NCBI RefSeq assembly: GCF_000092285.1
Contig: NC_014100.1
Span: 186,001-250,000 of the forward strand
Length of the DNA: 64,000 nucleotides
Source of the DNA: Caulobacter segnis ATCC 21756
GTDB lineage: Bacteria > Pseudomonadota > Alphaproteobacteria > Caulobacterales > Caulobacteraceae
Direction: 5' to 3'
The notes under the pieces were generated by a model that had not been told where the DNA came from, did no database searches, and saw nothing but the letters and a program-made list of their open reading frames with translations. The position numbers and the translations under genes are program-made. Positions 1 through 8,165 of the stretch are shown piece after piece (the stretch's first letter is position 1; every line of letters starts with the position of its first letter).

Positions 1-1073
1 GGCGCGGTCGCCCAGTCGCCGGCCTCGAGCCAGGCGGCCGCCTCCAGGAGAACGGCGCGGGCGCGCGGGCTTTCGAGGGCGGCCTCCATGCGCAGATAGG
101 CGTTGGCGTGGACGGCCTGGAGCCCGCGCTCGAAGGCGTCCTTGCCGGTGAATTCCGCGCCGGGCGCCGCGTCGCGCCAGATCTCGTCGACGAAGACGTC
201 GAGGTCACGGGCGGCGTCGAACTCGCCGGCGAGCCACGAGAGCTCCTCGTCGAGCCGTCGGGCGGCCTCGTCCTTGGCGAGCGGCTTGAAGATCTTCAGC
301 AGCGCCCTCAGCCGTCGCGTCGCGACGCGGGCCTGGTGCACGGCCTCCGCCTCGGGCCTTTCGCGCAGCGCCTCCAGCGCGGCGCACAGGTGTCCAAGGT
401 CCGCGCGGCCCAGCGCCTGGAGCGCCTCGCCCACGGTCGCCTTCGGGCTCAGCGCCGTGGCGTGGCGGCGAGGCGGCGGCCCGTCCTCTCCGGCCGCGAG
501 GTCGTAGCCCCGCTCGGCCTTGCTGACCAACGAGAGCCGAAGCGGGACCCGCGCCGCCAGGGTGCGAGCCAGGTCGAAGAGCGCGCGGGGCGGTCCCGCC
601 TTCAGCTCCAGCTCCAGTTCGCAGACCGGCGCACGGCGATCGGCGGCGCTGAGCTCGCCGCGGTCGAGCGCGGTCTCGATCACCGCTTCGTCGATCTGGA
701 CCAGGCGCACGACGCGCTCGACATGGGTGGTGAAGACCGGCGCCAGCGGGCGGTCCTCCAGCATCGCCGCCGCCGGCGTCAGAGCCAGGGCGTCGCGATC
801 GGGCTCGGGACCGTCGACCACGGTCTCCCATTCGCCGCGCGAGAACACGCCGCCGGCCGAGGCCGATTTCAGGGTCTGCTTGCGCCCGCCCTCGCCGTCG
901 CGCACTCGCAGGCCATAGCCGGCCCGGCGCAAGGCGTGGTCGGGGGTGTCGAAATAGGTGGCGTCCAGCTGGCGCACCGCGCCCTCGCCATCCTGCACGG
1001 CCTTCAACTCGGCCAGGGCCAGGCCGGCGGCCTCGGGCGGCAGCAGGAACTTCAGCTCGATCTCGCGATCCAT
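1..1073 (-). CDS. CYTH-CHAD domain protein (inorganic triphosphatase-like), C-terminus cut off by window edge
   Basis: The frame stays open from an ATG at 1073 to the window edge, so about 357 residues are visible and the end is missing. The protein opens with the CYTH signature ExExK (E4, E6, K8), which lines the triphosphate tunnel. The next 200 or so residues alternate acidic and basic strands, as in CYTH enzymes. From about residue 230 a helical CHAD domain follows, with the conserved stretch VHQARVATRRLRALLK, a basic surface known in the family to bind polyphosphate. Family members hydrolyse inorganic triphosphate or bind polyphosphate. The gene is divergent from bioB across 131 bp. The family call is secure; the substrate is inferred. 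Confidence 0.88.
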   Translation of the reverse strand, partial: MDREIELKFLLPPEAAGLALAELKAVQDGEGAVRQLDATYFDTPDHALRRAGYGLRVRDGEGGRKQTLKSASAGGVFSRGEWETVVDGPEPDRDALALTPAAAMLEDRPLAPVFTTHVERVVRLVQIDEAVIETALDRGELSAADRRAPVCELELELKAGPPRALFDLARTLAARVPLRLSLVSKAERGYDLAAGEDGPPPRRHATALSPKATVGEALQALGRADLGHLCAALEALRERPEAEAVHQARVATRRLRALLKIFKPLAKDEAARRLDEELSWLAGEFDAARDLDVFVDEIWRDAAPGAEFTGKDAFERGLQAVHANAYLRMEAALESPRARAVLLEAAAWLEAGDWATA

Positions 1074-1204
1074 GACCTGATCCACTCCCACGCGGACTTC
1101 AACGACGCCAAGCCCCGACAGCGCTATGACCGCGAACGCCAGTCTTGCCAAGACCTCGTCCAAAGTCTTGCAAACACCCTGGCGCCGGTCCAAACGTGCG
1201 CGCC

Positions 1205-2212
1205 ATGAGCAAGATCAACGCGTTCGAACCCCGTCACGACTGGACCCTGGCCGAGGTCGAGGCCCTTTTCGACCTCCCCTTCATGGACCTGGTCCACCGG
1301 GCCGCGAACGTCCATCGCGCCTGGTTCGATCCCTCCGAAATCCAGCTCTCGCAGCTTTTGTCGGTCAAGACCGGCGGCTGCGCGGAAAACTGCGGCTATT
1401 GCAGCCAATCGGCCCACTTCAAGACCGGCCTCAAGGCCGAGAAGCTGATGGACGCCGACGACGTCGTGGCCAAGGCCCGCGCCGCCCGCGACGGCGGCGC
1501 CCAGCGCTTCTGCATGGGCGCGGCCTGGCGCGAGCTGAAGGACCGCGACCTGCCCAAGCTGGCCACCATGATCGCCGAGGTGAAGGCCCTGGGCATGGAG
1601 ACCTGCGCCACCCTGGGCATGCTGACCGCCGACCAGGCCAAGGCCCTGAAGGCCGCCGGCCTCGACTACTACAACCACAACCTCGACACCGGCCCGGACT
1701 ACTACAAGGACGTGGTCACCACCCGCACCTACCAGGAACGGCTCGACACCCTGAGCCACGTCCGCGACGCGGGCATGAGCACCTGCTGCGGCGGCATCGT
1801 CGGCATGGGCGAGACGCGCCGCGACCGCGCCGGCCTGCTGCACCAGCTGGCCACCCTGCCGGCCCACCCCGACAGCCTGCCGATCAACGGCCTGGTCCCG
1901 GTCAGCGGCACGCCGCTGGGCGACAAGGTCCTCTCGGAAGGCAAGGCCATCGACTCGATCGAGTTCGTCCGCACCATCGCCGTCGCCCGCATCGTCTGCC
2001 CCAAGTCCATGGTCCGCCTGTCGGCCGGTCGCGAGGGCATGAGCCGCGAGCTGCAGGCCCTGTGCTTCATGGCCGGCGCCAACTCGATCTTCGTCGGCGG
2101 CAAGCTGCTGACCACCCCGCTGCCCGACATGGACGAGGACAGCCGCCTGTTCCAGGACCTGGACCTGAAGCCGATGGGCTCGGTGCGCGCGGAGTTCGTC
2201 GCGGCGGAGTAG
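1205..2212 (+). CDS. bioB: Biotin synthase
   Basis: A radical SAM enzyme of 335 residues that inserts sulfur into dethiobiotin, the last step of biotin synthesis. The CxxxCxxC cluster that binds the SAM-cleaving 4Fe-4S centre is C59, C63 and C66 (CAENCGYC). Other family blocks include YYNHNLDT, the [10 protein letters not shown] glycine-rich segment, and SAGREGMS near the C-terminus, which helps hold the auxiliary 2Fe-2S cluster. I start at ATG 1205 because family alignment begins at [10 protein letters not shown]. An upstream in-frame TTG at 1145 would only add low-complexity residues. No other bio genes are nearby, and I saw no BioR-type operator in the 131-bp upstream gap. Confidence 0.96.
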   Translation: MSKINAFEPRHDWTLAEVEALFDLPFMDLVHRAANVHRAWFDPSEIQLSQLLSVKTGGCAENCGYCSQSAHFKTGLKAEKLMDADDVVAKARAARDGGAQRFCMGAAWRELKDRDLPKLATMIAEVKALGMETCATLGMLTADQAKALKAAGLDYYNHNLDTGPDYYKDVVTTRTYQERLDTLSHVRDAGMSTCCGGIVGMGETRRDRAGLLHQLATLPAHPDSLPINGLVPVSGTPLGDKVLSEGKAIDSIEFVRTIAVARIVCPKSMVRLSAGREGMSRELQALCFMAGANSIFVGGKLLTTPLPDMDEDSRLFQDLDLKPMGSVRAEFVAAE

Positions 2213-2221
2213 GGCGGGTCT

Positions 2222-2518
2222 CTACCGGCTCGCCCGGCGCTCGCGTCGCCGCATCTCGCCGACCAGGCGATCCAACACCGGCGTGCGGCTGGGGGCCAGG
2301 CAATCGGCCCGCGCCTCGGCGAAGATCCGCCGGTTCTCGGCGCAGGTCGCCCGCATGCGCGCCAACTCCTCGGGCGGCACGCGATCGGCCAGGGCCTCGG
2401 CCTCGCGCTCGGCGCGGTCGGTGATCCGCTCCAGACGATCGAAGAAGTCGACCAGCCCGCGCTCGTGGCTGTTCACATGGCGCGGGCGCTTGCGGCGGGG
2501 CGGCTTGGACTTGGGCAT
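2222..2518 (-). CDS. Small basic hypothetical protein
   Basis: A 98-residue soluble protein that I do not recognise. The first 17 residues are strongly basic (KPPRRKRPR). The rest is a charged, probably helical segment rich in E, R and A, ending in MRRRERRASR. There is no signal peptide or membrane segment. The start at ATG 2518 follows a GGAG-like ribosome site in the GGGTTCTCCTT complement. It converges on bioB with 9 bp between the stops. Codon use matches neighbours, so it is probably a real gene, but no function can be assigned. Confidence 0.6.
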   Translation of the reverse strand: MPKSKPPRRKRPRHVNSHERGLVDFFDRLERITDRAEREAEALADRVPPEELARMRATCAENRRIFAEARADCLAPSRTPVLDRLVGEMRRRERRASR

Positions 2519-2544
2519 GGGGTTCTCCTTGGGCTGGGTAAGCG

Positions 2545-2664
2545 CTCTCCCTTCCCCTTGATGGGGAAGGGCCGGGGATGGGGTGACTGCTGCGTTGGCG
2601 GCATCGCGCGGCATCGACCGCCTGGAACACCCCACCCCTACCCCTCCCCATCAAGGGGAGGGGG
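2545..2664. repeat. GC-rich intergenic inverted repeat, copy 1
   Basis: The left arm contains CCTTCCCCTTGATGGGGAAG followed by GGATGGGGTG. The right arm answers with CACCCCACCCCTACCCC and CTCCCCATCAAGGGGAGGGG. Each arm is itself a short hairpin and the two arms pair with each other. The layout resembles the copies at 3249, 29048 and 34421, and in part the one at 6655. Confidence 0.75.
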
Positions 2665-2795
2665 CGTGCGTCTTCGATCTCGCGCCGTGTGGGCCGCGAG
2701 CGTGATGGGGAGGCGACGGAGCGGCCGGGCGAACCCGGAGACCGTGAGGTTTGATTGCGTTTCGGCTCGAACGACCGCTCCGCCAGGCTGTTCTT

Positions 2796-2858
2796 GCCCG
2801 TGAGGATGGGAGGCGTGAGCGTGTTTCAGCTCGGGTTCCCACTAGCCCCCGGACGGGC
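2796..2858. ncRNA. Candidate structured element (nested hairpin)
   Basis: Three nested stems fit exactly: GCCCGT (2796-2801) with ACGGGC (2853-2858), TGGGA (2807-2811) with TCCCA (2837-2841), and GAGC (2817-2820) with GCTC (2829-2832) around an 8-base loop. Internal bulges separate the stems, as in real RNAs. I matched it to no known family (6S, 4.5S, tmRNA, RNase P and the common riboswitches were considered). The strand is unknown. Confidence 0.25.
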
Positions 2859-3248
2859 GCGGACCAAGTCGATCGGCTACATCCGTCTCGACCCCGACGG
2901 TCCACGATAGGCGGCTTGTACGATCACCGCCCTGTCGCTCCGCGCTCGCCTGTCCACGGCCTCTTCCGAGATCCCGGATCTATCCAACGAACAGACCCCG
3001 GTCGAAACCGCTTCGAGACCACGCGGCCCCGCTCAACCTATCCCCGCCGCCGCGACTCCTTGCGAGAGACCGGTCTGCGAGCAGACCGTTGGGCAGGATC
3101 CAAGCGCCCTCCCCCGCGACGGGGACAGCCATGATTGTGCGCGCGGTTTCAACGCGGATCACACAGCGACGTGTAAAAGTGAGAAGTCGTTGAAATCGCT
3201 GGGTTCGATTTCGTCTACACGGATGATAGAGCGCCGCGAACGCTCGTA

Positions 3249-3373
3249 AAATCCTCCCCCTAGCGGGGGAGGTGTCCGCGAAGCGGACGGAGGGGGAAGT
3301 CCCGCCGATCTTGCCACGCCCCCCTCCGTCGGCTCTTCGAGCCGACACCTCCCCCACGGGGGGAGGATTTTTC
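3249..3373. repeat. GC-rich intergenic inverted repeat, copy 2
   Basis: The outer arms AAATCCTCCCCC and GGGGGAGGATTT pair across about 120 bp. Inside are CCTCCCCCTAGCGGGGGAGG, the short hairpin TCCGCGAAGCGGA, and a mirrored half with GTCGGCTCTTCGAGCCGAC. The folded form would be a four-armed, cloverleaf-like structure. The copy at 34421 shares the same order of parts. Confidence 0.85.
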
Positions 3374-3383
3374 GCCACGCCCT

Positions 3384-3415
3384 CAAACGAAAAGCCCCAC
3401 CCGTGAGGGTGGGGC
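3384..3415 (-). terminator. Rho-independent terminator of the PRC-barrel gene
   Basis: Read leftward, GCCCCACCC and GGGTGGGGC form a perfect 9-bp stem with a TCAC loop, followed by TTTTCGTTT. It lies 28 bp past the stop at 3444. Confidence 0.85.
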
Positions 3416-3443
3416 CGGTCGAGCGGCGAGGCTCGGATAGGCG

Positions 3444-3809
3444 TTAGCCCTTCCAGTCGGGCAGGGCCGAGAGCTGCGCCTTGGTCAGCTTGGCGCGGAC
3501 GATGTGGTCGTCCGGATCGCCCGGCTCAGCGGCGACCGTGACGTCGGCCAGGGCCACGACGACCTTCTTGTCCGGGCCCATGCGGTCGATCTCGATGACG
3601 ATGGCCGTGGGCTTGCCGGCCGCGTCGAGGAGGACGTGCTCGACCTCGCCGGCCTTGCGGTTGGCGGAGTCGATGACGTCGGCGTCCTCGATCTGACCCA
3701 CCGTGAAGGCGCCCTTGGCCGGTTGGTCTTCCTGGTGCGCGATGGTCGTCTGGGCAAACGCGCCCGTGGCGACGGCGGCGATGGAAAGGCCCAGGACAGC
3801 GAATTTCAT
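3444..3809 (-). CDS. Secreted PRC-barrel domain protein
   Basis: A 121-residue protein starting at ATG 3809 with a good AAGAGGAG ribosome site. Residues 1-20 form a signal peptide (MKFAVLGLSIAAVATGAFAQ), so the product should be periplasmic. The mature part has the PRC-barrel pattern: IEDADVIDSANRKAGEVEHV, a strand pair around AIVIEIDRM, then KVVVALADVTV. PRC-barrel folds usually act as small binding or adaptor modules. The gene stands alone, with its own terminator downstream and the hemerythrin gene 160 bp upstream on the same strand. Family moderately sure; role unknown. Confidence 0.8.
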   Translation of the reverse strand: MKFAVLGLSIAAVATGAFAQTTIAHQEDQPAKGAFTVGQIEDADVIDSANRKAGEVEHVLLDAAGKPTAIVIEIDRMGPDKKVVVALADVTVAAEPGDPDDHIVRAKLTKAQLSALPDWKG

Positions 3810-3969
3810 GATCGGCTCCTCTTTCACATGGCGTAGGTGGGAGATAACGCCGTGTACGGAGGATCGATCCGGGGGGTGGCGGCAGGACGCCGGATGCGGT
3901 GTCAGCTGGCGTGAGCGCGTCCTCTCCTCCGCCCACATTGCGGGAGGAGAGGTGGAGCCCGCACCCCGG

Positions 3970-4647
3970 TCAGCCCAGCGGCTTCTGGTAGGTCTCCCCG
4001 GTGTCGCCACCCGTCTGGAGCGGGCCCGCGTCGTTGCGGCCGATCACCTCCAGGTCATCGTCCGCCAGGTCGTCGTCCGCGGACGCGAACGATCGCGTCT
4101 CGGGCGCCGCCGCGGCCTCGACCCCGAAGGCGTAGCGGCGGTACTCCTCGGCGAAGCGGCGGGTCAGGAAATCCTGGTCGGGCGCCTTTTCCTTCAGCTC
4201 TAGGAACCAGGTTCCTTCTTCCTCGAACATGTGGTGCAGCACCGCGCCGCGAATGTGTTCGAGCTTGTCGCGCCAGGCCTCGTCGGCCGCGTCGATCCGT
4301 TCCAGCTCGGCCATCTGCATCTTGGCCGTGGTCTGTTCGGTATAGGCCAGGGTCGCGTGGGTCTTTTCGCCGGCCTTGGCGAGGGCGGGATACAGAACGA
4401 CCTCTTCGGCCAGGGAATGGCCGTTCAGCACCGTCGCCAGCGCGCGCATCGCCGCCAGGCGATCCTCGGGCGAGACGGCGCTGCTGGCCCGTTCGAAGGC
4501 CGAGCGGATCTGGGCGTGGTGATCCAGCGCCATGGACAGCCAGTCACCGGCCCCGGCGGCCTCGCGCGCCTTGGCCGTGGCCTCGGCGCGGGTTTCGTCG
4601 GTCTCCGGCGGGGTGATGGCGGCGAGCACCTTATCGACGAGGGACAT
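3970..4647 (-). CDS. Hemerythrin HHE domain protein
   Basis: A 225-residue soluble protein with the HHE cation-binding helical bundle. Visible iron ligands are H43/H44 in the first helix, H77 and E81 in the second (GHSLAEEVVLYP), and the HHMFEEE block at residues 138-144. The last 60 residues are acidic and probably disordered (ASADDDLADDDLE). HHE proteins bind a di-iron site and sense or carry oxygen or nitric oxide. Which applies here cannot be told. It is transcribed toward the PRC-barrel gene. Confidence 0.88.
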   Translation of the reverse strand: MSLVDKVLAAITPPETDETRAEATAKAREAAGAGDWLSMALDHHAQIRSAFERASSAVSPEDRLAAMRALATVLNGHSLAEEVVLYPALAKAGEKTHATLAYTEQTTAKMQMAELERIDAADEAWRDKLEHIRGAVLHHMFEEEGTWFLELKEKAPDQDFLTRRFAEEYRRYAFGVEAAAAPETRSFASADDDLADDDLEVIGRNDAGPLQTGGDTGETYQKPLG

Positions 4648-4834
4648 GGTTCGAGCTCCTGAAAGGGGGTCTTCAGGAAACGCGCGAAGGCGCCGAAGGG
4701 GTGGCGCGTGTCATTTGATGGCGGGGCTTAAGGTTGCGATCTCGCCGTTCGAAAGGCGGGGATTTACGCGCCGGGCGGCCTCGCTCAGTCTGGCGCCTCG
4801 AAGCCGCCTAGAGACGCCGGACGAGGAGCCCGAC

Positions 4835-5509
4835 ATGGACTTCATGAAAATGCTCCGCTCGCTGGAGGAGCTGCTCTACGAGGTCATGACCTGGCTGGTG
4901 TTCTATCCTCGGACCTTTCTGCTCACCCTGTTCCAGCCGCTCAGGACGCTGGAATACAGCCGCGCGCAGTTCCACCGGCCAGAAGAGGAGCAGTTCGACC
5001 AAACCCTGGCGCCGCCGCTCTTTTTGTTGCTGAGCCTTCTGCTTTCCCACGCTATCGAGCTCGGCCTCCACTTCGACCCGTTCGCGGCAAGCCACGGCTC
5101 CTTGGTCCGACTCTCCCAGCAGAACCTCATTATTTTTCGCGCCCTGGTGTTCGCTGTGTTTCCGTTGATGTTTGCGCTGCGCCACCTGAAAGTGTCGGGC
5201 CTGAAGCTATCGCGCTCGACTCTTCGCGGCCCCTTTTTCGTCGAATGCTATCCGGCGGCGGTTTTCGCGTTTCTGGTCGGGGCCGGCATGACCGTCGCCA
5301 ACGCCCTGCCGCGAGCACGTGTCGAGGGGCTGCTGCTCGCGGGCGGTGCGACGGTCTGGTACCTCGCCGTGCAGGCGGTCTGGATCAGCCAGTTTGATAA
5401 GCGCCGATGGCGCGGATTGGTCGTCGCGCTGTGGCAATGGCTCAAAGCCATGGCGATCATTCTCGCCATGGCCCTAGTCTATGCGTTCGGCGGCTTGGCG
5501 CGGGCCTAG
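4835..5509 (+). CDS. Multi-pass inner-membrane protein of unknown function
   Basis: I take the start as ATG 4835, preceded by ACGAGGAG, giving 224 residues. A longer in-frame start would add a low-complexity segment that crosses the hemerythrin promoter. Hydrophobic segments lie near residues 15-30, 63-80, 102-120, 142-160, 168-185 and 200-220, so five or six membrane passes are likely. The segment after the first pass (TLEYSRAQFHRPEEEQFDQT) is polar. I do not recognise the family with certainty; the plan resembles Yip1-like or YIF1-type small membrane proteins. Its TAG shares the palindrome CTAG with the stop of the convergent gene. Confidence 0.7.
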   Translation: MDFMKMLRSLEELLYEVMTWLVFYPRTFLLTLFQPLRTLEYSRAQFHRPEEEQFDQTLAPPLFLLLSLLLSHAIELGLHFDPFAASHGSLVRLSQQNLIIFRALVFAVFPLMFALRHLKVSGLKLSRSTLRGPFFVECYPAAVFAFLVGAGMTVANALPRARVEGLLLAGGATVWYLAVQAVWISQFDKRRWRGLVVALWQWLKAMAIILAMALVYAFGGLARA

Positions 5510-6276
5510 AAGCGGCGGTCGGCGTCCAGCGGCGTGCACGTGCCGTGGAATTTGGTCAGGCCGTCCAGGATGATGTGGCCGGTCAGCCGGTCGATCATCA
5601 GCTTGGGTCGGTTCGCGCCGTTGAACTTGAACTCGCCTCGGATTGTGTCCCGCGAAATCGAGAGGCCGTTGATCGGATACCAGCCTCCATCGCTGTCCGA
5701 ATGGAGCGGCGGGATCATGTTCTTGGCGGGCTGGATGCGCCCAACGTCTCCGTCGATCTGAATCCTGACCGACGTGTCGTAGTCCTTCCTGGTCAACTGG
5801 GTCCCGGAGCGCTGCACATAGCGCTTCTTGTCACGGTCCCACTCGTAGCCGCTGGTGTATTCGCTGGCGTACTTTTCGCCCTCGCCATAGCAGATCAGGG
5901 CGATGTGCTCGCGGTAGTCGTCATAGTTGGCGCGAAAGGGAGGGGCATCGTCACGATCGGCTTGCGGCGATCGATATCCGCCACCGCTCGCGCGGCAATC
6001 GGGCGTCGGAGTCGCGACGATCGCATCGTATCGACCGTTCATGGTGGTCACCGATAGGCATACGCCTCGGCGTTCGTTCCACCAGTAAGTCCACTTCCGG
6101 TCGTCGCCCGACCGTGCGCCGACATTGACATAGCCACGCGCCGCCAGCTCGGACTCTCCGCCGGCCGCGCGAGCGCCGACCAGGTCGCGGACATCCGAGG
6201 GCGTGGTCTGGGCGTGGGCGAGGCCGGCTGAAAACGTCAGGCCGATCAGAGCGGCGATCATGGACCGTGCGCGCAT
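5506..6276 (-). CDS. Exported protein of unknown function
   Basis: A 256-residue protein from ATG 6276 with a clear signal peptide (residues 1-23, SMIAALIGLTFSAGLAHAQ). The first third after the signal, DVRDLVGARAAGGESELAARG to NERRGVCLSVTT, resembles the repeat seen in many secreted alphaproteobacterial proteins of unknown function. The second part has many aromatic residues and ends in a compact strand-rich segment with one cysteine near the C-terminus (GTCTPLDADRRF). No catalytic motif is evident. It converges on the membrane gene with a 4-bp stop overlap. A periplasmic location is likely; no function can be given. Confidence 0.7.
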   Translation of the reverse strand: MRARSMIAALIGLTFSAGLAHAQTTPSDVRDLVGARAAGGESELAARGYVNVGARSGDDRKWTYWWNERRGVCLSVTTMNGRYDAIVATPTPDCRASGGGYRSPQADRDDAPPFRANYDDYREHIALICYGEGEKYASEYTSGYEWDRDKKRYVQRSGTQLTRKDYDTSVRIQIDGDVGRIQPAKNMIPPLHSDSDGGWYPINGLSISRDTIRGEFKFNGANRPKLMIDRLTGHIILDGLTKFHGTCTPLDADRRF

Positions 6277-6496
6277 GGTGGTGTCCTGGTTAAGAGATCC
6301 TTCCCATGGCCAGGGGACACGCGGCGCGCGCATGAGTCGAGAAAAACATTCCGGCTCGCCTGGCGACAGCGGGCTTTCGCGCGGAGCGAGGTAGCGGCTT
6401 TTCCGGCCTGAAGGCGCTAGACGTGCTGGTCCCGGGTCTGTCTGTCGCCCGTCCTCTCGGGACGGAGCCATCCTTACATCTCACGGCGAGACGATC

Positions 6497-6589
6497 GCGG
6501 GGCTGAGCGGGTTGCTCAAGGACGACGCTCCGCGTCGCCGCCGCGCGGCCGGCCGGAGGCCGGTCCTTGACCAACCCGCTCAGCCCCGC
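6497..6589. repeat. Long inverted repeat, 27-bp arms
   Basis: The arm at 6497-6523 begins GCGGGGCTGAGCGGGTTG. The arm at 6563-6589 is its reverse complement with a single mismatch. The 39-base spacer is itself extremely GC-rich with CCGCGCGGCCGGCCGG. No T-tract follows on either strand, so it is not an ordinary terminator. Confidence 0.85.
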
Positions 6590-6654
6590 ACGCTCCAGCC
6601 TCCAAGAGATATAAGGAGAGCGCCGACCTGGGGAGGTCGGACGGTGAACGGAAA

Positions 6655-6713
6655 CCCTCTCCCACTGGGAGAGGGCGGGGCCCATGCGAAGCATGGGAGG
6701 GTGGGGCTACGGC
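6655..6713. repeat. GC-rich intergenic inverted repeat, short variant
   Basis: CTCTCCCACTGGGAGAG forms one hairpin and CCCATGCGAAGCATGGG a second perfect one. The element ends with GAGGGTGGGG. It resembles one half of the copy at 2545-2664. Confidence 0.65.
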
Positions 6714-6776
6714 GTTTGACAGATCGCCGCGTGGGCTGTTGGTTTCGCCTAAGCGATGCGACGCGGACGACACACC

Positions 6777-6947
6777 ATGCTGAAACCCGGCGACGGGAGC
6801 GTAAACTGGCCCGCTCTGATCAGCCTGGTCATCGCGCTCGCCTTCCTGGCGACCCTGATCTGGCGCGCCGAGATGGGCGAAGAGGTTACGATGAACGTCC
6901 GGGGCGTCGGCCAAGTCCCCGTGGTCGCCAACGGAGCATCGCGCTAG
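6777..6947 (+). CDS. Small single-pass membrane protein
   Basis: A possible 56-residue protein starting at ATG 6777. One strongly hydrophobic helix (residues 9-25, WPALISLVIALAFLATLIW) is followed by a short charged tail containing EMGEEVTMNVRGVG. The codon pattern and a stop just before the convergent HPr gene favour a real gene. The ribosome site is weak (GCGGACGACACACC). An in-frame ATG at 6756 would add seven residues. No family recognised. Confidence 0.45.
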   Translation: MLKPGDGSVNWPALISLVIALAFLATLIWRAEMGEEVTMNVRGVGQVPVVANGASR

Positions 6948-6956
6948 CCGAAGCGC

Positions 6957-7226
6957 CTACCGCTCCTCATCAAACCGGTTCGCCACCAGTTCACACAGCG
7001 CCTCCAGCGCCGCCTCCGCCTCCGGCCCTTCCGCCGTGATGTCGATGGTCGAGCCGATGCCGGCGGCCAGCATCATCAGGCCCATGATCGAGCGGGCGTC
7101 GACGCTGGCGCCGTCGCGGCTGACGGTCACCTCGGCGTCGAAACTGGACGCCATCTTCACGAACTTGGCCGAGGCCCGGGCGTGCAATCCCCGCTCGTTG
7201 ACGATCTCGACCGTTCTGGAATTCAT
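6957..7226 (-). CDS. HPr-like phosphocarrier protein (PTS-Ntr type)
   Basis: An 89-residue HPr. The phosphorylated histidine is H15 in RGLHARAS, and the regulatory serine region shows S46 in VDARSIMGLMML, the site used by HPr kinase. It is the last gene of a leftward run chvI-chvG-hprK-EIIA-HPr, separated from EIIA by 4 bp. No sugar-specific EIIB or EIIC is present, so the carrier most likely signals nitrogen or carbon status rather than moving sugar. This synteny is typical of alphaproteobacteria. Confidence 0.94.
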   Translation of the reverse strand: MNSRTVEIVNERGLHARASAKFVKMASSFDAEVTVSRDGASVDARSIMGLMMLAAGIGSTIDITAEGPEAEAALEALCELVANRFDEER

Positions 7227-7230
7227 GCGC

Positions 7231-7638
7231 TCACTTTTCTCCGGCGAGCACGTAGGAGGCCACGGAGATGTACTTGCGTCCAGCTTCCTGGGCGTGGGCG
7301 ACGCAGGCCTGCAGGCTCTCGCGCTGGCGCACGCTGGCCAGCTTGATCAGCATGGGCAGGTTCAGGCCGGCGATGACCTCGGCCTTGGTCTGCTCCATCA
7401 CCGAGATGGCCAGGTTGCTGGGCGTGCCGCCGAACATGTCGGTCAGCAGGATGACGCCCTGGCCGGCCTGGTCGACGTCGGCGCAGGCCTTCAGGATGTC
7501 GGAGCGGCGACGCTCCATGTCGTCCTCGGGGCCGATACAGATCGCCTTCACGGCGGTCTGCGGACCGACCACATGCTCCATGGCGGAGACAAACTCTTCC
7601 GCCAGACGCCCGTGCGTCACGATCACGAGCCCGATCAT
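7231..7638 (-). CDS. EIIA component, mannose-family PTS (regulatory)
   Basis: A 135-residue EIIA-Man type domain. The phosphoryl-accepting histidine is H9 in MIGLVIVTHG. The later block LLTDMFGGTPSNLA is diagnostic of the family. I start at ATG 7638 because family proteins begin M-x-G-x-V-I-V-x-H-G. An ATG at 7665 preceded by GCAGGGA is an alternative that adds nine residues. It receives phosphate from HPr. With no membrane permease nearby, a regulatory role is inferred. Confidence 0.92.
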   Translation of the reverse strand: MIGLVIVTHGRLAEEFVSAMEHVVGPQTAVKAICIGPEDDMERRRSDILKACADVDQAGQGVILLTDMFGGTPSNLAISVMEQTKAEVIAGLNLPMLIKLASVRQRESLQACVAHAQEAGRKYISVASYVLAGEK

Positions 7639-7715
7639 GCCAGATATCTCAAACGGGATCCCCATTCCCTGCGCGGCCCTCAAGAAACGTCGCGCGGGCG
7701 GTCTTGATACGCCCG

Positions 7716-8165
7716 TTAGAGAGGGACTCCAAGAGACTGCATGATGCGAACGATTTTCAGAGGCGCGGCGGGTTCTCGCGGCCACAGGTCGAAGACGGGG
7801 ATGCTCAAGCCCGCGACAGACACCGCGTGGGGATCGGGCAGGCGGTCCACGGCTTCGGGCGCATCGACGCAGCGGATCAGGACCGTGATCTCGCAGAAGG
7901 GCAGGGGGGCGTTGGTCGCCACGACGCCCAGGCCGCGCACCTCGATCAGGCCGGCCAGGGTGTCGGGCGCCTTGCCATAGAGGCGGCCGCCGGCGGTGAA
8001 GACGACGACGCGGTCATCGGCGACCAGGCGGAAGCCGTGCTCCAGGGCGCGCAGGGCCAGGTCGCTCTTGCCCGCGCCAGACGGTCCCTCGATCAGGGCG
8101 CCGCGCCAGAGGCCGTCCTGGCGGCGGGCGATCAGGCCGGCGTGGCGGGTCGCGGGGAGGCTCAC
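7716..8165 (-). CDS. hprK: HPr kinase/phosphorylase, short alphaproteobacterial form
   Basis: A 149-residue protein corresponding only to the catalytic half of Gram-positive HprK. The P-loop GPSGAGKS is at residues 27-34. The aspartate-rich ADDRVVVF block follows, and the C-terminal FDLWPREPAAPLKIVRI motif is recognisable. The start codon is GTG at 8165 and overlaps the chvG TGA as GTGA, implying translational coupling. It should phosphorylate S46 of the HPr encoded downstream. Shortness is normal in this class and not a truncation. Confidence 0.93.
   Translation of the reverse strand: MSLPATRHAGLIARRQDGLWRGALIEGPSGAGKSDLALRALEHGFRLVADDRVVVFTAGGRLYGKAPDTLAGLIEVRGLGVVATNAPLPFCEITVLIRCVDAPEAVDRLPDPHAVSVAGLSIPVFDLWPREPAAPLKIVRIMQSLGVPL

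Larger units (their letters stand above)
2519..3443. other. Gene-poor 0.9-kb stretch
   Basis: No convincing coding frame was found. The open frames here have arginine-serine-rich translations typical of antisense GC-rich DNA. The stretch holds two complex inverted repeats (2545-2664 and 3249-3373), a nested hairpin at 2796-2858, and the terminator of the PRC-barrel gene near 3384-3415. The central part, 2700-3160, is less repetitive and could hide a non-coding RNA. Confidence 0.6.
6277..6776. other. 0.5-kb intergenic stretch with hairpins
   Basis: No credible gene is visible. The stretch holds the promoter side of the exported protein, the long-armed hairpin at 6497-6589, a small GACCT/AGGTC hairpin near 6625, and a repeat element at 6655-6713. 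Confidence 0.6.

Noticed and set aside
108..1208. Long open frame on the plus strand (366 residues) at the window start
   Set aside because: It is the antisense of the CYTH-CHAD gene. Its translation is rich in R, G and Q with no domain, while the opposite strand gives a clean CYTH signature.
2790..2860. 6S RNA, cobalamin riboswitch or RNase P RNA
   Set aside because: None of the conserved boxes of these families was found, and the neighbouring genes do not match their usual contexts.
2651..3386. Several open frames of 75-132 residues in the gap before the PRC-barrel gene
   Set aside because: Arginine- and serine-rich translations, no ribosome sites, and they run through inverted repeats.
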